The notes under the pieces were generated by a model, which worked only from the letters and a program-made list of their open reading frames with translations, made no database searches and was not told where the DNA came from. Shown here one piece after another: positions 19,953-29,439 of a stretch of DNA of 64,000 nt. Position 1 is the stretch's first letter. Every line of letters begins with the position of its first letter. A program made the position numbers and the translations under genes. The DNA is from Paenalcaligenes suwonensis (GTDB lineage: Bacteria > Pseudomonadota > Gammaproteobacteria > Burkholderiales > Burkholderiaceae_B): positions 124,001 through 188,000 of the forward strand of contig NZ_JAANPV010000003.1 of assembly GCF_011290505.1 (NCBI RefSeq), read 5' to 3'.

Positions 19953-20437
19953 GGAAAAAACTCAGTTTCCTGATTCTTCCTGTCTTTTTATTGGTTTTTT
20001 GGCTGCTACTCAATAGCTCGCTATCGCCCGGTAACATTGCCTTAGGTGCGGTGCTCGCCATTTTATTGTCATTGGCAGCCATTCCTTTCCGTCCTGTACG
20101 AGCCAGTTTACGCCACCCCTTTATTGCCTTGCGTTTGATGTGGCACGTGTTTGTAGACATTGTGAACTCAAATATAGACGTAGGCAGAATCGTGCTTAAA
20201 GGCGATAAATCCGGCGCCACTCCTGGCTTTCTGGACATCCCGCTTACCATCACTGACCCACACGGACTCAGTGCGTTGGCCTGCATTGTGACCTACACAC
20301 CAGGTACCGTATGGTCTGGCTTTAATGAAGAAAAAAATATCCTGACACTGCATGTGTTGGATCTCAAAGATGAACAGCAGTGGCTAGATACCATACAGAA
20401 ACGCTATCAACAGCCACTTATAGAGATTTTTGAATGA
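19949..20437 (+). CDS. mrpE: Mrp cation/H+ antiporter subunit E
   Basis: A 162-residue protein with two N-terminal membrane helices (LSFLILPVFLLVFWLLL, then LGAVLAILLSLAAI) and a cytoplasmic domain holding the family motif ACIVTYTPGTVW (around 110-121). MrpE is needed for assembly or expression of the antiporter complex. ATGA overlaps occur at both ends. Confidence 0.93.
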   Translation: MRKKLSFLILPVFLLVFWLLLNSSLSPGNIALGAVLAILLSLAAIPFRPVRASLRHPFIALRLMWHVFVDIVNSNIDVGRIVLKGDKSGATPGFLDIPLTITDPHGLSALACIVTYTPGTVWSGFNEEKNILTLHVLDLKDEQQWLDTIQKRYQQPLIEIFE

Positions 20438-20715
20438 ACAGCATCATTTATTGGTCTAGCCTTTTTGCCTTGGCATGCTTTGTCATTGGTATGAGTGTGG
20501 CGGCTTATAGAATATCTACAGGCCCTACTGCCTGTGATCGCGTACTTGCACTGGATACCATGTATGTAAACGGCATGCTGGCCTTGCTAGCATTGGGCAT
20601 GCGTTTTGACTCGCGTTTGTATTTTGATATTGCTTTGTTGATTGCCTTGTTTGGCTTTGTAGGCTCTGCCGCTATGGCCAAGTTTTTGCTACGTGGTGAG
20701 GTCATTGAACCATGA
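20434..20715 (+). CDS. mrpF: Mrp cation/H+ antiporter subunit F
   Basis: A 93-residue subunit with three membrane helices. It contains the conserved RISTGPTACDRVLALDT segment (about 26-42) with the functionally important aspartate, then two further helices. It overlaps mrpE and mrpG by 4 bases. Confidence 0.93.
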   Translation: MNSIIYWSSLFALACFVIGMSVAAYRISTGPTACDRVLALDTMYVNGMLALLALGMRFDSRLYFDIALLIALFGFVGSAAMAKFLLRGEVIEP

Positions 20716-21113
20716 ACGACATTCCACTCTGGATTAGTATCCCCACAGCCCTACTGCTCGTGTTAAGCGGCATTGTTACGCTGGTGGGATCTTTAGGCCT
20801 TATTCGATTACGGCACTTCTTTAGCCGTATGCATGCACCAACATTGGGTAACACCTTAGGCGTGTTTTTTATGTTGTTGGCAATGGTGTTGATGTATTCT
20901 TACCTCAGTGATCACGTTATTGTTCACCCCTTATTGATTACCTTACTATTGGTTATCACATCACCTGTTACCGCTATTTTGCTGATGCGCGCTGCCATCA
21001 AACGCGAACTTAGCCAACGTACTGTTACCTATGCCCCCAACGAGCCCGGTCACATGGATTTACCGCATAAATCCCCTCCTCTAGAGGAAACTGATGCAGA
21101 ATCTAAGCTCTAA
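20712..21113 (+). CDS. mrpG: Mrp cation/H+ antiporter subunit G
   Basis: A 133-residue subunit with three membrane helices and the family segment GLIRLRHFFSRMHAPTLGNTLG (about 30-51), followed by a hydrophilic C-terminal tail. It is the last gene of the six-gene operon. I see no strong terminator before the next gene, 58 bases on. Confidence 0.93.
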   Translation: MNDIPLWISIPTALLLVLSGIVTLVGSLGLIRLRHFFSRMHAPTLGNTLGVFFMLLAMVLMYSYLSDHVIVHPLLITLLLVITSPVTAILLMRAAIKRELSQRTVTYAPNEPGHMDLPHKSPPLEETDAESKL

Positions 21114-21171
21114 TGACATTGCTGTCATATAAAGACCCTATTATTTTTTCTTTTTCGCTTCACACATAATC

Positions 21172-22767
21172 ATGGAATGGCTTGCAGACCCGAACATATG
21201 GGCGGGCTTGGTTACACTAATTGTCCTTGAAATCGTTCTGGGCATAGACAACCTTATTTTTATCGCCATCTTGGCCGATAAACTGCCACCGCATCAGCGT
21301 GACCGTGCTCGCATCATCGGTTTATCTCTCGCGCTGGTGATGCGACTGCTGCTGCTCAGTGTGATCTCATGGCTAGTGACGCTTAAAACCCCCTTATTTT
21401 CCATAGGCCCTTTCAGCTTATCGGGACGCGACCTGATCCTGCTACTGGGGGGGATATTCCTGCTTTTTAAAGCCACCAGCGAACTACACGAACGCTTAGA
21501 AGGCCCACCGATAGTACGTGAGAAAAACAAATCCTACGCAAGCTTCGGTATTGTGGTCGCCCAGATTGTGGTCTTAGACGCCGTATTCTCGCTAGACGCC
21601 GTGATTACCGCTGTTGGTATGGTAGACCACCTGCCCGTCATGATGGCGGCTGTAGTGATCTCTATTGGCTTGATGATGTGGGCATCCAAGCCACTCACAC
21701 GCTTTGTGAATGCTCACCCCACCGTGGTCGTACTGTGTCTGAGCTTCTTGCTCATGATTGGTTTAGCGTTGGCTGCCGAAGGTCTAGGCCTTACCATTCC
21801 TAAAGGCTACCTCTACGCTGCCATTGGTTTCTCCATTGTTATTGAGTTCTTTAATCAATTGGCTAGGCGCAGCGTGCTGCGTCACCAAGAGCGCATTCCT
21901 ATGCGCGACAGAACCGCCGATGCCGTGATGCGCTTGCTCAGCAACAAACCTGTTGACGACGAAATCGAAGGCTCTGCCTCTAGTGATGACATTCATGACG
22001 CCCTAGACTCATCAGCTTTTAAAGCAGAAGAGCGCAAGATGGTCAGTGGCGTACTGAATCTGAGCCAACGCCCTATTCGGTCGCTGATGACACCCAGAAA
22101 TGAAATCACCTGGGTGAACACAGAAGACTCTTCGGATGACATACGCCAGTTGCTACGCGACACACCACACAGCTTCTTACCTGTCTGTAATGGCCAGCTA
22201 GACCACATTATTGGTGTAGCGAAAAGCAAAGACTTGCTGGCTGACCTAAAAGATAACGATGGCGTCACCCAATGGTCTGAATTACGCGCCCCTATTATTG
22301 CGCACGAGCACACTGACCCACTGATGGTGATTCAGATGCTTAAACAGTCCAAAGGGCAGTTTGTCTTGGTCGCTGATGAGTATGGCACCATCGAGGGGCT
22401 GCTTACCCCTATCGATATTCTAGAAGCCATTGCAGGCGAATTCCCCGACGAGGACGAGCAACCCGCTATACGTAAAGTTGCTGATAACGAATGGCTAGTG
22501 GAAGGCAGCACAGACCTCTTTCACTTAGCGCAAGAGCTGAACCTACCCAACCACTTGAGCATTGCCCGCAACTTTAACTCCGTTGCTAGCTTTATGCTGG
22601 AAAGCTTAGATGCGCTACCTAAGGTAGGCGATGTGGTTGAAAGCGAAGGTTTACGCTTTGAGATCGTAGAAATGGTAGATCGCCGCGTAGGCGAAGTACG
22701 CATCAGCCGTATAGACACTGACGACGATCACGAAGAAGAGTCTGAACCCTCTCAGTCCTCAGACTGA
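21172..22767 (+). CDS. TerC-family membrane protein with CBS pair and CorC domain
   Basis: A 531-residue fusion. Residues about 1-225 are a TerC-type membrane domain with seven helices and the acidic motifs [13 protein letters not shown] and [15 protein letters not shown]. Residues about 300-430 are two CBS domains ([12 protein letters not shown], then [19 protein letters not shown]). About 440-520 is a CorC/HlyC transporter-associated domain. TerC proteins are linked to metal-ion export, notably manganese, and CBS domains usually sense nucleotides. The architecture equals E. coli YegH/YoaE. The 3' end overlaps the 3' end of the convergent kinase gene by 16 bases. Confidence 0.9.
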   Translation: MEWLADPNIWAGLVTLIVLEIVLGIDNLIFIAILADKLPPHQRDRARIIGLSLALVMRLLLLSVISWLVTLKTPLFSIGPFSLSGRDLILLLGGIFLLFKATSELHERLEGPPIVREKNKSYASFGIVVAQIVVLDAVFSLDAVITAVGMVDHLPVMMAAVVISIGLMMWASKPLTRFVNAHPTVVVLCLSFLLMIGLALAAEGLGLTIPKGYLYAAIGFSIVIEFFNQLARRSVLRHQERIPMRDRTADAVMRLLSNKPVDDEIEGSASSDDIHDALDSSAFKAEERKMVSGVLNLSQRPIRSLMTPRNEITWVNTEDSSDDIRQLLRDTPHSFLPVCNGQLDHIIGVAKSKDLLADLKDNDGVTQWSELRAPIIAHEHTDPLMVIQMLKQSKGQFVLVADEYGTIEGLLTPIDILEAIAGEFPDEDEQPAIRKVADNEWLVEGSTDLFHLAQELNLPNHLSIARNFNSVASFMLESLDALPKVGDVVESEGLRFEIVEMVDRRVGEVRISRIDTDDDHEEESEPSQSSD

Positions 22768-23872
22768 AAACGTTGACGACGTAAACGTGTACCAATACGG
22801 GGACCTGGAAAAATAACCATAATCTGGGTTCCCGGAAACTGCGGTCGGCTGTTTAACTTCACCCATGCACCATGCACGACGGCTATTTCTCGCACAATAG
22901 CTAAGCCCAAACCTGCACCACGCCCCTTATGAGCCTGTGACGGCGAACGGTAAAAAGCCTCGAACACCTGCTGCGCTTCTTGCTCTTGTATGCCAGCGCC
23001 ATTGTCTTCCACTGCCAGTGATGGGGGATTGGCATTAATACGTATGGAAAGCTGATTATTTCCGCCCACACCGTAGTTCAAGGCATTATCAATTAGGTTA
23101 GATAACAACTCACCCAACAAGATAGGATCGGCATCTATCCACACCGGCTGATCGGGTGCAATCAGTTGCAACTGCATGCCCTTGTCTCGGGCAGAAGTAA
23201 ACCACTCCCCTCCCGTATTCCTAGACCACTCACAAAGGTCCAAGCGCTCTAAACTATCGCGCGGACTGGTAGAGGCATCTGCTTTCGCCAACACCAGCAA
23301 TTGCTCGCCCAACCGTATCATACGATCTGAAATGCGTTTAATGCGCTCAGCTCGCGTACGTACTTCTTCGGGCAAGTTCTGAGCCAACATTAACTCAGAC
23401 TCCAAACGCAAGCTGCTTAACGGTGTACGGAACTGGTGCGCCGCATGGCCTATAAACCGTTTTTGAGCTTGCAGCGTATCATCCAATTGCGCCAGCAACG
23501 TGTTCACGTGCAAGACCAAAGGCAACCCTCTTTAGGTACACCCGCCACATTCAACGGGCTAAGCGTTTCCTCTTCGTCGCGTTCAGTAATTTGTTCGGCT
23601 AAGTCGTGGATAGCCGCTAGCCCACTGCGTACACCACGTATTAACACCCAGGTAAATAACCCTACCAAGATCAGTTGGGTCAGCGCCATCGTCCAAAAAA
23701 TGTCACGCAGCATCCATTCTTCAATCTGCATTTTGCGTGTCAGCATCCAGGTGACAGCCAAATCCAGAATCACCAGCATGACGATGGGCGGCATCAGCCG
23801 CACCACCAAGTGGCGCGCTAAGCTATTTTGTTGCCAAAATGCGGGGATACCCTTCGCTTTTCTACGCGTCAC
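22752..23872 (-). pseudogene. Sensor histidine kinase, frameshifted and without a periplasmic sensor domain
   Basis: Two adjoining frames make one kinase. The upstream part (23872 to about 23525) encodes two membrane helices and a HAMP-like linker, and the downstream part (to 22752) the catalytic half. The latter shows the phospho-acceptor region HAAHQFRTPLSSLRLE, N-box LLSNLIDNALNYG, VEDNGAGI and GAGLGLAIVREI. The frame changes near 23524-23530, where GAGGGTTGCC lacks one base; adding one G or T would restore a continuous frame reading KEGLPLVLHVN. The two membrane helices are separated by only a few polar residues, while TctE/QseC-type kinases carry a periplasmic domain of about 100 residues. 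A sequencing error at the G-run is possible. Confidence 0.8.
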
Positions 23873-24536
23873 TGGACAGCTCTAGCGAATACCCAAAACC
23901 GCGCACCGTTTGAATTTGCAAAGGCAAACCCTCTAAACGCTTACGCAACCTGTACACATACACCTCTACGGCGTTTTCACTGAAGTCAGCATCATTGGCA
24001 GACAGCGACGCCACAATCTGCTGCTTAGTCACTACCTTACCTACTCTGGCCATCAGCATTTCTAATACAGAAAGCTCACGTACCGACAAGGCCAAGCGCT
24101 GGTTATGCACGCGCAGTTCGCGGCTCACCATATCAAATAGCAGAGGCCCTACCTCTAGCACAGACTGCGCTTGCCCTACACTGCGTCGTGCGAACGCACG
24201 TATACGCGCGGCAAGCTCAGCCAGTTCAAACGGTTTCACTACATAATCATCAGCACCGGCATCTAAACCCGCTACCCTATCTTCCAACTCATCTCGCGCC
24301 GTCAGAATAAGCACAGGCACCGTCATCGCTTTTTGACGTATGTTTCGCAGCCAATCCAAGCCACTGATATCAGGCAAGTTTAAATCCAGAATCACCAACT
24401 CGTATTCAGCCGCCGACAAGGCGCTAAAGCCTCCCGCTCCATCAGCCTGTAAATCAACGGCATAGCCTTGACTCATTAAGTACTCCTGCAATGCAGGCCC
24501 TAAACTGACATCATCTTCTATAAGTAATAGACGCAT
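23862..24536 (-). CDS. OmpR-family response regulator (TctD/QseB-like)
   Basis: A 224-residue regulator. The receiver domain (1-115) has the acidic pocket EDD at 7-9, the phospho-acceptor Asp51 (VILDLNLPD) and Lys101 in VVKPFEL. The winged-helix DNA-binding domain (about 125-220) ends in VEVYVYRLRKRLEGLPLQIQTVRGFGYSL. It overlaps the start of the kinase gene by 11 bases, as cognate pairs do. Because the kinase frame is broken, this regulator may be unpaired or driven by another kinase. Its target genes cannot be read from the sequence. Confidence 0.92.
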   Translation of the reverse strand: MRLLLIEDDVSLGPALQEYLMSQGYAVDLQADGAGGFSALSAAEYELVILDLNLPDISGLDWLRNIRQKAMTVPVLILTARDELEDRVAGLDAGADDYVVKPFELAELAARIRAFARRSVGQAQSVLEVGPLLFDMVSRELRVHNQRLALSVRELSVLEMLMARVGKVVTKQQIVASLSANDADFSENAVEVYVYRLRKRLEGLPLQIQTVRGFGYSLELSSDA

Positions 24537-24568
24537 ACGCGGATTTCACCGTGACTGGTAGGTGCTAA

Positions 24569-24607
24569 AAAAGAAAAACCCCGCTGAGGCGTAAGCTTCA
24601 ACGGGGT
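24569..24607 (-). terminator. Rho-independent terminator after the tonB-exbB-exbD operon
   Basis: On the minus strand, ACCCCGTTGA and TCAGCGGGGT form a stem followed by TTTTTCTTTTTT. It lies between the exbD stop (24649) and the response regulator start. Confidence 0.8.
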
Positions 24608-24648
24608 GAATGCTGCCGCTGCTCTGCGGCTTAACAGCATAACGGATT

Positions 24649-25128
24649 TTACGGCGCAGCGGTATTACCTACTGGCTTATCCGTGGCCGTAGCAGGAGCC
24701 GTTGCAGCTTGCTCTGCACCAGGGCGCGTCACAAAACCTAAGCGCACCATACCAGCCGCTTTAGCTTTGCTCATTACCTGCGCCAAAATTTCATAACGTG
24801 TTTCTTGGTCTGCACGAATACGAATTTCTGGCTGTGGTTTTTCCTGAGCATAAATAGCCAAGGTTTGAGTCAGGTCTTCCAAAGCAACCGGGTCATTGTT
24901 CAAGAACAACGCACCATCAAGAGTCACCGCCAAATCTAAGGACTTAGCATCTTTCTCTATAGGCTGAGCGGTAGCCTGAGGCAATTGCACTTTGATGCTA
25001 TGCGTGAGCAACGGTGCGGTAATCAGAAAAATCACCAGCAGCACCAGCATCACGTCAATCAGCGGCACCATGTTAATTTCGGCGGCTGTCTGTGATGAGG
25101 AACGGCTATCAAAGCTTCCAAAAGACAT
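24649..25128 (-). CDS. exbD: Biopolymer transport protein ExbD/TolR (TonB system)
   Basis: A 159-residue protein with one membrane helix (about 20-42, INMVPLIDVMLVLLVIFLIT) that includes the essential aspartate, followed by a periplasmic domain and an Ala/Thr-rich tail. With ExbB upstream (2-base gap) and TonB it forms the proton-driven motor that energises outer-membrane iron and cofactor receptors. It is the last gene of a Fur-boxed operon. Confidence 0.92.
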   Translation of the reverse strand: MSFGSFDSRSSSQTAAEINMVPLIDVMLVLLVIFLITAPLLTHSIKVQLPQATAQPIEKDAKSLDLAVTLDGALFLNNDPVALEDLTQTLAIYAQEKPQPEIRIRADQETRYEILAQVMSKAKAAGMVRLGFVTRPGAEQAATAPATATDKPVGNTAAP

Positions 25129-25130
25129 GA

Positions 25131-26150
25131 TTATTCACCCCCTGCAGGTACAGGTGCTACTGATGCCCCTACGCCTACAGGTTCATCAACGCGAGGCGCT
25201 GTACCTATAGCACCGCGACCGTTTGAATCAGGACCTTGCTGCCCCGTAGTCAAGAAGGTAAACAAATCATGGGCAAACGCATCTAGTTTGGCCAAGTACA
25301 CACGGTTTGTACGTACAAAGGCGTTGTAGGCCAATACCGCAGGAATCGCTACAGCCAGACCCAAACCCGTCATGATTAGCGCTTCACCCACTGGGCCAGC
25401 GATTTTGTTCAAGGCGACTTCTTCTGACAAACCAATATTGATCAACGCATGGTATACACCCCACACCGTACCGAACAGACCCACAAACGGTGCAGTAGAA
25501 CCCACGGATGCCAACAGCGTTAAGCCATTTTCTAGGCGTGCTGTTTCTTCATCAATGACTTTACGCATAATACGCATCACAAATGAATCCGTAGAGCCTT
25601 TTTCTTCCAGCTTCAGGGCACCGTAACGCGCATGGTGGTTACGGGAATGAATAGCGTGACTCGCCAAGTGCGCAAAAGGTTCATTTGCACCATGTGTAGC
25701 GATTTCATTTTCCACTTGCTCTAACGAACTAGCGGCCCAAAACTCGCGCAGAAAGTTGTTAGAACGACGTTTTAAACGGTAAGACACAAAGGCTTTGGCA
25801 AAAATCAGATACCAGCTCGCCAACGACATCACCAGCAAAATCACAAATAGGCTTTTACCTACCATGTCACTTTGCGCGATGAAGTGCAGCATACCGGTAG
25901 AAGCAGCTTCTTGTGTCATCACAGGAACGTTGGCAGCACCAGCCAACGCTGGGGCAATCATTTCTGTGGTTTGGGACAACTCTACCGCTGCACCAACTAG
26001 CGGTTGTGCAGCCTGTGCTGCAGCATCTACTGCAGGTTGGGCTACATTCTGTGTCTGTATTGCCGCATCAACAAGGGGTTGAGCATCTGCTGTCGCTGCG
26101 CTCACCTGCGCCAGTCCTAGCAGAGCAGCCTCAAGAAGCTCCTGCATCAT
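25131..26150 (-). CDS. exbB: ExbB/MotA/TolQ proton channel protein with long N-terminal extension
   Basis: A 339-residue ExbB, longer than the E. coli protein because of an Ala/Gln/Val-rich N-terminal stretch of about 85 residues with repeated AAxQxxQPLVxAA-like segments. This would lie in the periplasm before the first helix (LFVILLVMSLASWYLIFAKAF). The second and third helices (LTLLASVGSTAPFVGLFGTV and ALIMTGLGLAVAIPAVLAYN) are typical. Some ExbBs carry a cleaved signal peptide and such an extension. It sits between tonB and exbD. Confidence 0.92.
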   Translation of the reverse strand: MMQELLEAALLGLAQVSAATADAQPLVDAAIQTQNVAQPAVDAAAQAAQPLVGAAVELSQTTEMIAPALAGAANVPVMTQEAASTGMLHFIAQSDMVGKSLFVILLVMSLASWYLIFAKAFVSYRLKRRSNNFLREFWAASSLEQVENEIATHGANEPFAHLASHAIHSRNHHARYGALKLEEKGSTDSFVMRIMRKVIDEETARLENGLTLLASVGSTAPFVGLFGTVWGVYHALINIGLSEEVALNKIAGPVGEALIMTGLGLAVAIPAVLAYNAFVRTNRVYLAKLDAFAHDLFTFLTTGQQGPDSNGRGAIGTAPRVDEPVGVGASVAPVPAGGE

Positions 26151-26159
26151 ATTTACGTC

Positions 26160-26969
26160 CTATAAAACAAAGTCAAATGGGATATCGGCCATAGCACGAT
26201 ATGCCACGCCATTTTCGGTATAAGGTTTGAATTGCGCACGACGTACCGCACTAATCGCGGCATCATCTAATCGGCTATGCCCTGATGAAGTACGCACACT
26301 CACATCAATCACCGACCCTTCGGTGGAAATCAGTACGCGTACAATCACACGCCCCTGTTCACGTCTGCGTTCTGACGCTCGTGGGTATACAGGCTGAGGC
26401 GGTGGGCCTAAGTAATTCACTTGGCTAATTACTCTAGGTCTATTCGGGTCTACAGTTTGCGCTGCTTGCTGACCGCCTGACTGCGTCGTTGCCGGTGTTT
26501 CTGTGGCCACATTACGTGTTGCAGGCGCTGCTGGCTGCTCCACTGGCTCCGGTCTAGGCGTAGGCTCAGGACGTGGCTGCGGTTTTGGTTTAGGCTTTGG
26601 TTTGGGTTTAGGCTGAACAACTGGCTCAGGAATCACAGGGTCTTCAACCACGGGTTCAGGCTCAGGTTCCGGCTCTACTTCTTCCGGCTCGTGTTCAGGT
26701 TCTTCTTCCACAATTTCTTCGGGTTCTGGCGGCTGTTCTATTTCCGCTTGTGCCAATTGCGGTTCACCTGGATCAGGATCCGGAAACTCTAAGAGGTCCA
26801 CCCCAACAATTTGCTCCATGGCTGGCTCACCAACCATTTTGGGCTCATCACTCATGAACACGGTGGCCAAAACACCTGCATGTAAACCCAGAGCTATAGC
26901 GAGCGCTGTGCCTTTAAGGATCCAGCGGGAGCTACCGGTATAGGAGGTGTGAAGCTGCTGCATAATCAA
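26160..26969 (-). CDS. tonB: Energy transducer TonB
   Basis: A 269-residue protein with an N-terminal anchor helix (about 17-38, LKGTALAIALGLHAGVLATVF, including the functional His), a long Pro/Glu then Pro/Lys spacer (about 70-145) that would span the periplasm, and a C-terminal TonB domain (YPRASERRREQGRVIVRVLIS through FKPYTENGVAYRA). It links ExbB/ExbD to outer-membrane receptors. A Fur-box-like sequence lies about 65 bases upstream, implying induction by iron limitation. Confidence 0.95.
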   Translation of the reverse strand: MIMQQLHTSYTGSSRWILKGTALAIALGLHAGVLATVFMSDEPKMVGEPAMEQIVGVDLLEFPDPDPGEPQLAQAEIEQPPEPEEIVEEEPEHEPEEVEPEPEPEPVVEDPVIPEPVVQPKPKPKPKPKPQPRPEPTPRPEPVEQPAAPATRNVATETPATTQSGGQQAAQTVDPNRPRVISQVNYLGPPPQPVYPRASERRREQGRVIVRVLISTEGSVIDVSVRTSSGHSRLDDAAISAVRRAQFKPYTENGVAYRAMADIPFDFVL

Positions 26970-27030
26970 TTCAGGAAATGTTAGCCCACTAGGTTGGGAA
27001 CATGCTTAAAAGCAAAACGCCATAATAACA

Positions 27031-27052
27031 GTAATGCTAACTATTCTCAATA
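27031..27052. promoter_or_regulatory. Fur-box-like operator upstream of tonB
   Basis: ATGCTAACTATTCTCA (27034-27049) agrees with ATGATAATNATTATCA at all but three defined positions. The 11 bases AACTATTCTCA recur exactly in front of the siderophore-interacting protein gene (38482-38492), which supports a shared iron-responsive site. Confidence 0.55.
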
Positions 27053-27063
27053 ACAGAATAAAG

Positions 27064-27099
27064 AAAAGCGAGAACAGTCCTTCACCTATTCTCGCTTTT
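27064..27099 (-). terminator. Rho-independent terminator after cysA
   Basis: AAAAGCGAGAA and TTCTCGCTTTT are perfect 11-base inverted repeats around a 14-base loop, ending in a T-run on the minus strand. It lies just past the cysA stop and ahead of the tonB promoter. Confidence 0.8.
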
Positions 27100-27109
27100 G
27101 AACTACTGC

Positions 27110-28171
27110 TTACGCTGGAAAAACTTTAAATTTCCGTGGCCTAGCAACAGCCTGCATACCTTCTTTTAACGCCAAACCCGCCCACGTCAGTTGATCGAAC
27201 TCTACTTCCCACGACTGATCTTGATGTGGCAATTTCAATTCAGCACGCACCATTCCACCTAAAGGAATGACTCTATCTATATGTACTGACACACCCGGTG
27301 CCGATGTAGTGTTAAGCAGCTCAATATCATGTGGGCGCACAAAACCCACCACATTGCCTTCTTTTTGAGCAGGATCTAATGCCACAGAAAACTGACCTAA
27401 ATCAGGATCCGCTTTAAAGGTCCCCGATTGCAACACTCCCGGTAGTCTATTGGCTGCACCCAAAAACTCATACACAAAGGGCGAGGCAGGATGCTCATAC
27501 ACATCTTGCGGGTTACCTTGCTGCTCCACATGGCCTTTATTTAGCACCACAATACGGTCAGCCACTTCAATGGCTTCCTCTTGGTCGTGTGTGACAAATA
27601 AGGTACTGATGTGTAACTCGTCATGTAACCGACGTAACCAGCTACGCAATTCTTTGCGTACTTTAGCGTCCAATGCACCAAAAGGCTCATCCAACAGCAG
27701 CACTTTAGGCTCAACCGCCAACGCGCGCGCCAAGGCAATACGCTGACGCTGACCGCCCGACAACGCTGCTGGATAGCGATCGCCCAGCCAGTCCAGTTGC
27801 ACTAACTCTAACAGCGCTTTTACACGGCGTTTAATCTCGGCCTCATCCAAACGTTCTTTACGTGGCTTTACCCGCAGACCAAAGGCTACGTTATCAAACA
27901 CTGTCATGTGTCTAAACAACGCATAATGCTGGAACACAAAGCCCACTTGGCGCTCGCGTGTACCTACTGATGCCATATCTTGACCGTTAATCACCACCTG
28001 ACCTGCGTCAGCGTGTTCTAGGCCAGCCACAATGCGCAATAGCGTGGTTTTACCGCAGCCAGATGGGCCCAACAATGCAACGAGTTCGCCATCTGGAAAA
28101 TCCAACGAGACATCGTGCAACGCGGTAAATGAACCAAACTGTTTACGTAAATTCCGTACTTCTATACTCAT
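27110..28171 (-). CDS. cysA: Sulfate/thiosulfate ABC transporter ATP-binding protein
   Basis: A 353-residue ATPase. The Walker [10 protein letters not shown] is near 36-44, the signature [16 protein letters not shown] near 135, Walker [12 protein letters not shown] follows, and a C-terminal TOBE-type domain includes [14 protein letters not shown]. Order and similarity fit CysA, which powers sulfate and thiosulfate import with CysT, CysW and a periplasmic binding protein. None of those is adjacent, so it must act with partners encoded elsewhere. I use the ATG at 28171 ([13 protein letters not shown]), not the upstream frame start at 28213. Confidence 0.85.
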   Translation of the reverse strand: MSIEVRNLRKQFGSFTALHDVSLDFPDGELVALLGPSGCGKTTLLRIVAGLEHADAGQVVINGQDMASVGTRERQVGFVFQHYALFRHMTVFDNVAFGLRVKPRKERLDEAEIKRRVKALLELVQLDWLGDRYPAALSGGQRQRIALARALAVEPKVLLLDEPFGALDAKVRKELRSWLRRLHDELHISTLFVTHDQEEAIEVADRIVVLNKGHVEQQGNPQDVYEHPASPFVYEFLGAANRLPGVLQSGTFKADPDLGQFSVALDPAQKEGNVVGFVRPHDIELLNTTSAPGVSVHIDRVIPLGGMVRAELKLPHQDQSWEVEFDQLTWAGLALKEGMQAVARPRKFKVFPA

Positions 28172-28442
28172 GAGTACATCTCGGTGAGCGTGATCAAAAG
28201 CCAAGTCTATCAAGGCCTTTCATATTCAAGAACGAATAAATTAATTTTTACTTATTACTTTTAGGTATTTAAAAACCATAAAAAACACAGCAAGTAAAAG
28301 AAAAAACTCTTAACAACACAAAACGAACAGCGCGTCGCTTTGCAGCATAAAACACGGTAATATAAGAACGCTACGATACAGAGTGTGGCAGCCTAGATGC
28401 TTTGCCCTCTGCCTATCATCACTTACCAAATTCTTATTTATC

Positions 28443-29216
28443 ATGTCTGTCTATTCATTTGCGCGCAAAACACTGCTGTGCTCCACCGCAGCACTAACAC
28501 TAGGTCTTGTATCCACTGGGCTATACGCTAAAAACACCATTGGTGTCGGTGTAGGTTTTATTCCCAAGTACGAAGGCGCAGAAGATTACCGCGCACTCCC
28601 CTCTCCTATCATTGACTACAAAAACGGGAACTTCTTCATTTCCCCACGCGCAGGTTTACCTAGCGCAGGCTGGCAAACTGCCATTACCAATGACTGGACT
28701 GCCGGCGTGTTTCTAGGCATGGGCTTGGGACGTCGCGCAAGCATGTCCTCCCATTTGACAGGTACTGATCGCATTAAATTCCACGGCAACGCTGGTGTGT
28801 TCACAGAATGGCGTCCTGGCGACTGGGCTTTGGGCGCAGCCTACTACCAAGCTTTGCATAACGGTTACGGTGGTGTAGCCGAGTTCCGTGGCTCCTACCA
28901 AGTATGGTCAGCAGCGGGCACCACATTTCGTGTGGGTGCAAACACCGAATGGGCGAGTGGCGACTCCATGAAAACCTTCTTTGGCGTGAAGCAGCATGAA
29001 GCCAATGCTAGCGGTGGCCGTTTAACACGCTACAACCCCTCTTCTGGTTTTAAATCAGCCTCCATTTTTGGTACATGGAACCAAGAACTGAGCCAAAACT
29101 GGAATCTGGTTGGTGTACTAGGCTTTAAACGTTTGTTAGGTGATGCTGCAGATAGCCCCATCGTAGAAGACAAATCTAGCGTGTTTGGCAGCGTAGGCGT
29201 AACCTACTCGTTCTAA
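28443..29216 (+). CDS. MipA/OmpV family outer membrane protein
   Basis: A 257-residue protein. It has a signal peptide (about 1-29, LLCSTAALTLGLVSTGLYA), the family start (NTIGVGVGFIPKYEGAEDYRALPSPIIDYKNG), alternating strands consistent with a small beta-barrel, and a terminal Phe (VTYSF) required for outer-membrane insertion. E. coli MipA interacts with MltA and MrcB, but many family members are simple porin-like proteins, so no specific role can be assigned. The ATG at 28443 gives the signal peptide; an in-frame ATG at 28383 lies further upstream. Confidence 0.88.
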   Translation: MSVYSFARKTLLCSTAALTLGLVSTGLYAKNTIGVGVGFIPKYEGAEDYRALPSPIIDYKNGNFFISPRAGLPSAGWQTAITNDWTAGVFLGMGLGRRASMSSHLTGTDRIKFHGNAGVFTEWRPGDWALGAAYYQALHNGYGGVAEFRGSYQVWSAAGTTFRVGANTEWASGDSMKTFFGVKQHEANASGGRLTRYNPSSGFKSASIFGTWNQELSQNWNLVGVLGFKRLLGDAADSPIVEDKSSVFGSVGVTYSF

Positions 29217-29270
29217 GCGGCAACCTAGTCGCTTTGCTATGCAAAGCGGCCTGTAGAATTTGCCCTACTT

Positions 29271-29297
29271 AAAAGAGCCTCTGAATGAGGCTCTTTT
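29271..29297 (+). terminator. Rho-independent terminator after the MipA-family gene
   Basis: AAAAGAGCCTC and GAGGCTCTTTTT form a tight hairpin with a T-run. A second, T-less hairpin (GCTTTGC-TAT-GCAAAGC, 29231-29247) lies just upstream. Confidence 0.8.
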
Positions 29298-29375
29298 TAC
29301 GTATACCCATCTGAAGACAGCACGCTTATCGCGCACTCCTACGAACTACGCCATGAATTATTAATAGGCACAGAA

Positions 29376-29412
29376 AACAAAAAAGCCCTGACGCTTTCAC
29401 GTTAGGGCTTTA
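29376..29412 (-). terminator. Terminator after the first tRNA-Val
   Basis: On the minus strand AAGCCCTAACG and CGTCAGGGCTT form a stem followed by TTTTTTGTTTT. Nearly the same hairpin follows the second tRNA-Val copy. Confidence 0.7.
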
Positions 29413-29439
29413 CTGTGTTTGGTTAGTCGTCAAATCAAA

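Noticed and set aside
26570-26720. Tandem repeat tract in the minus strand
   Set aside because: It encodes the Pro-Lys and Pro-Glu spacer of TonB, a normal feature of that protein.
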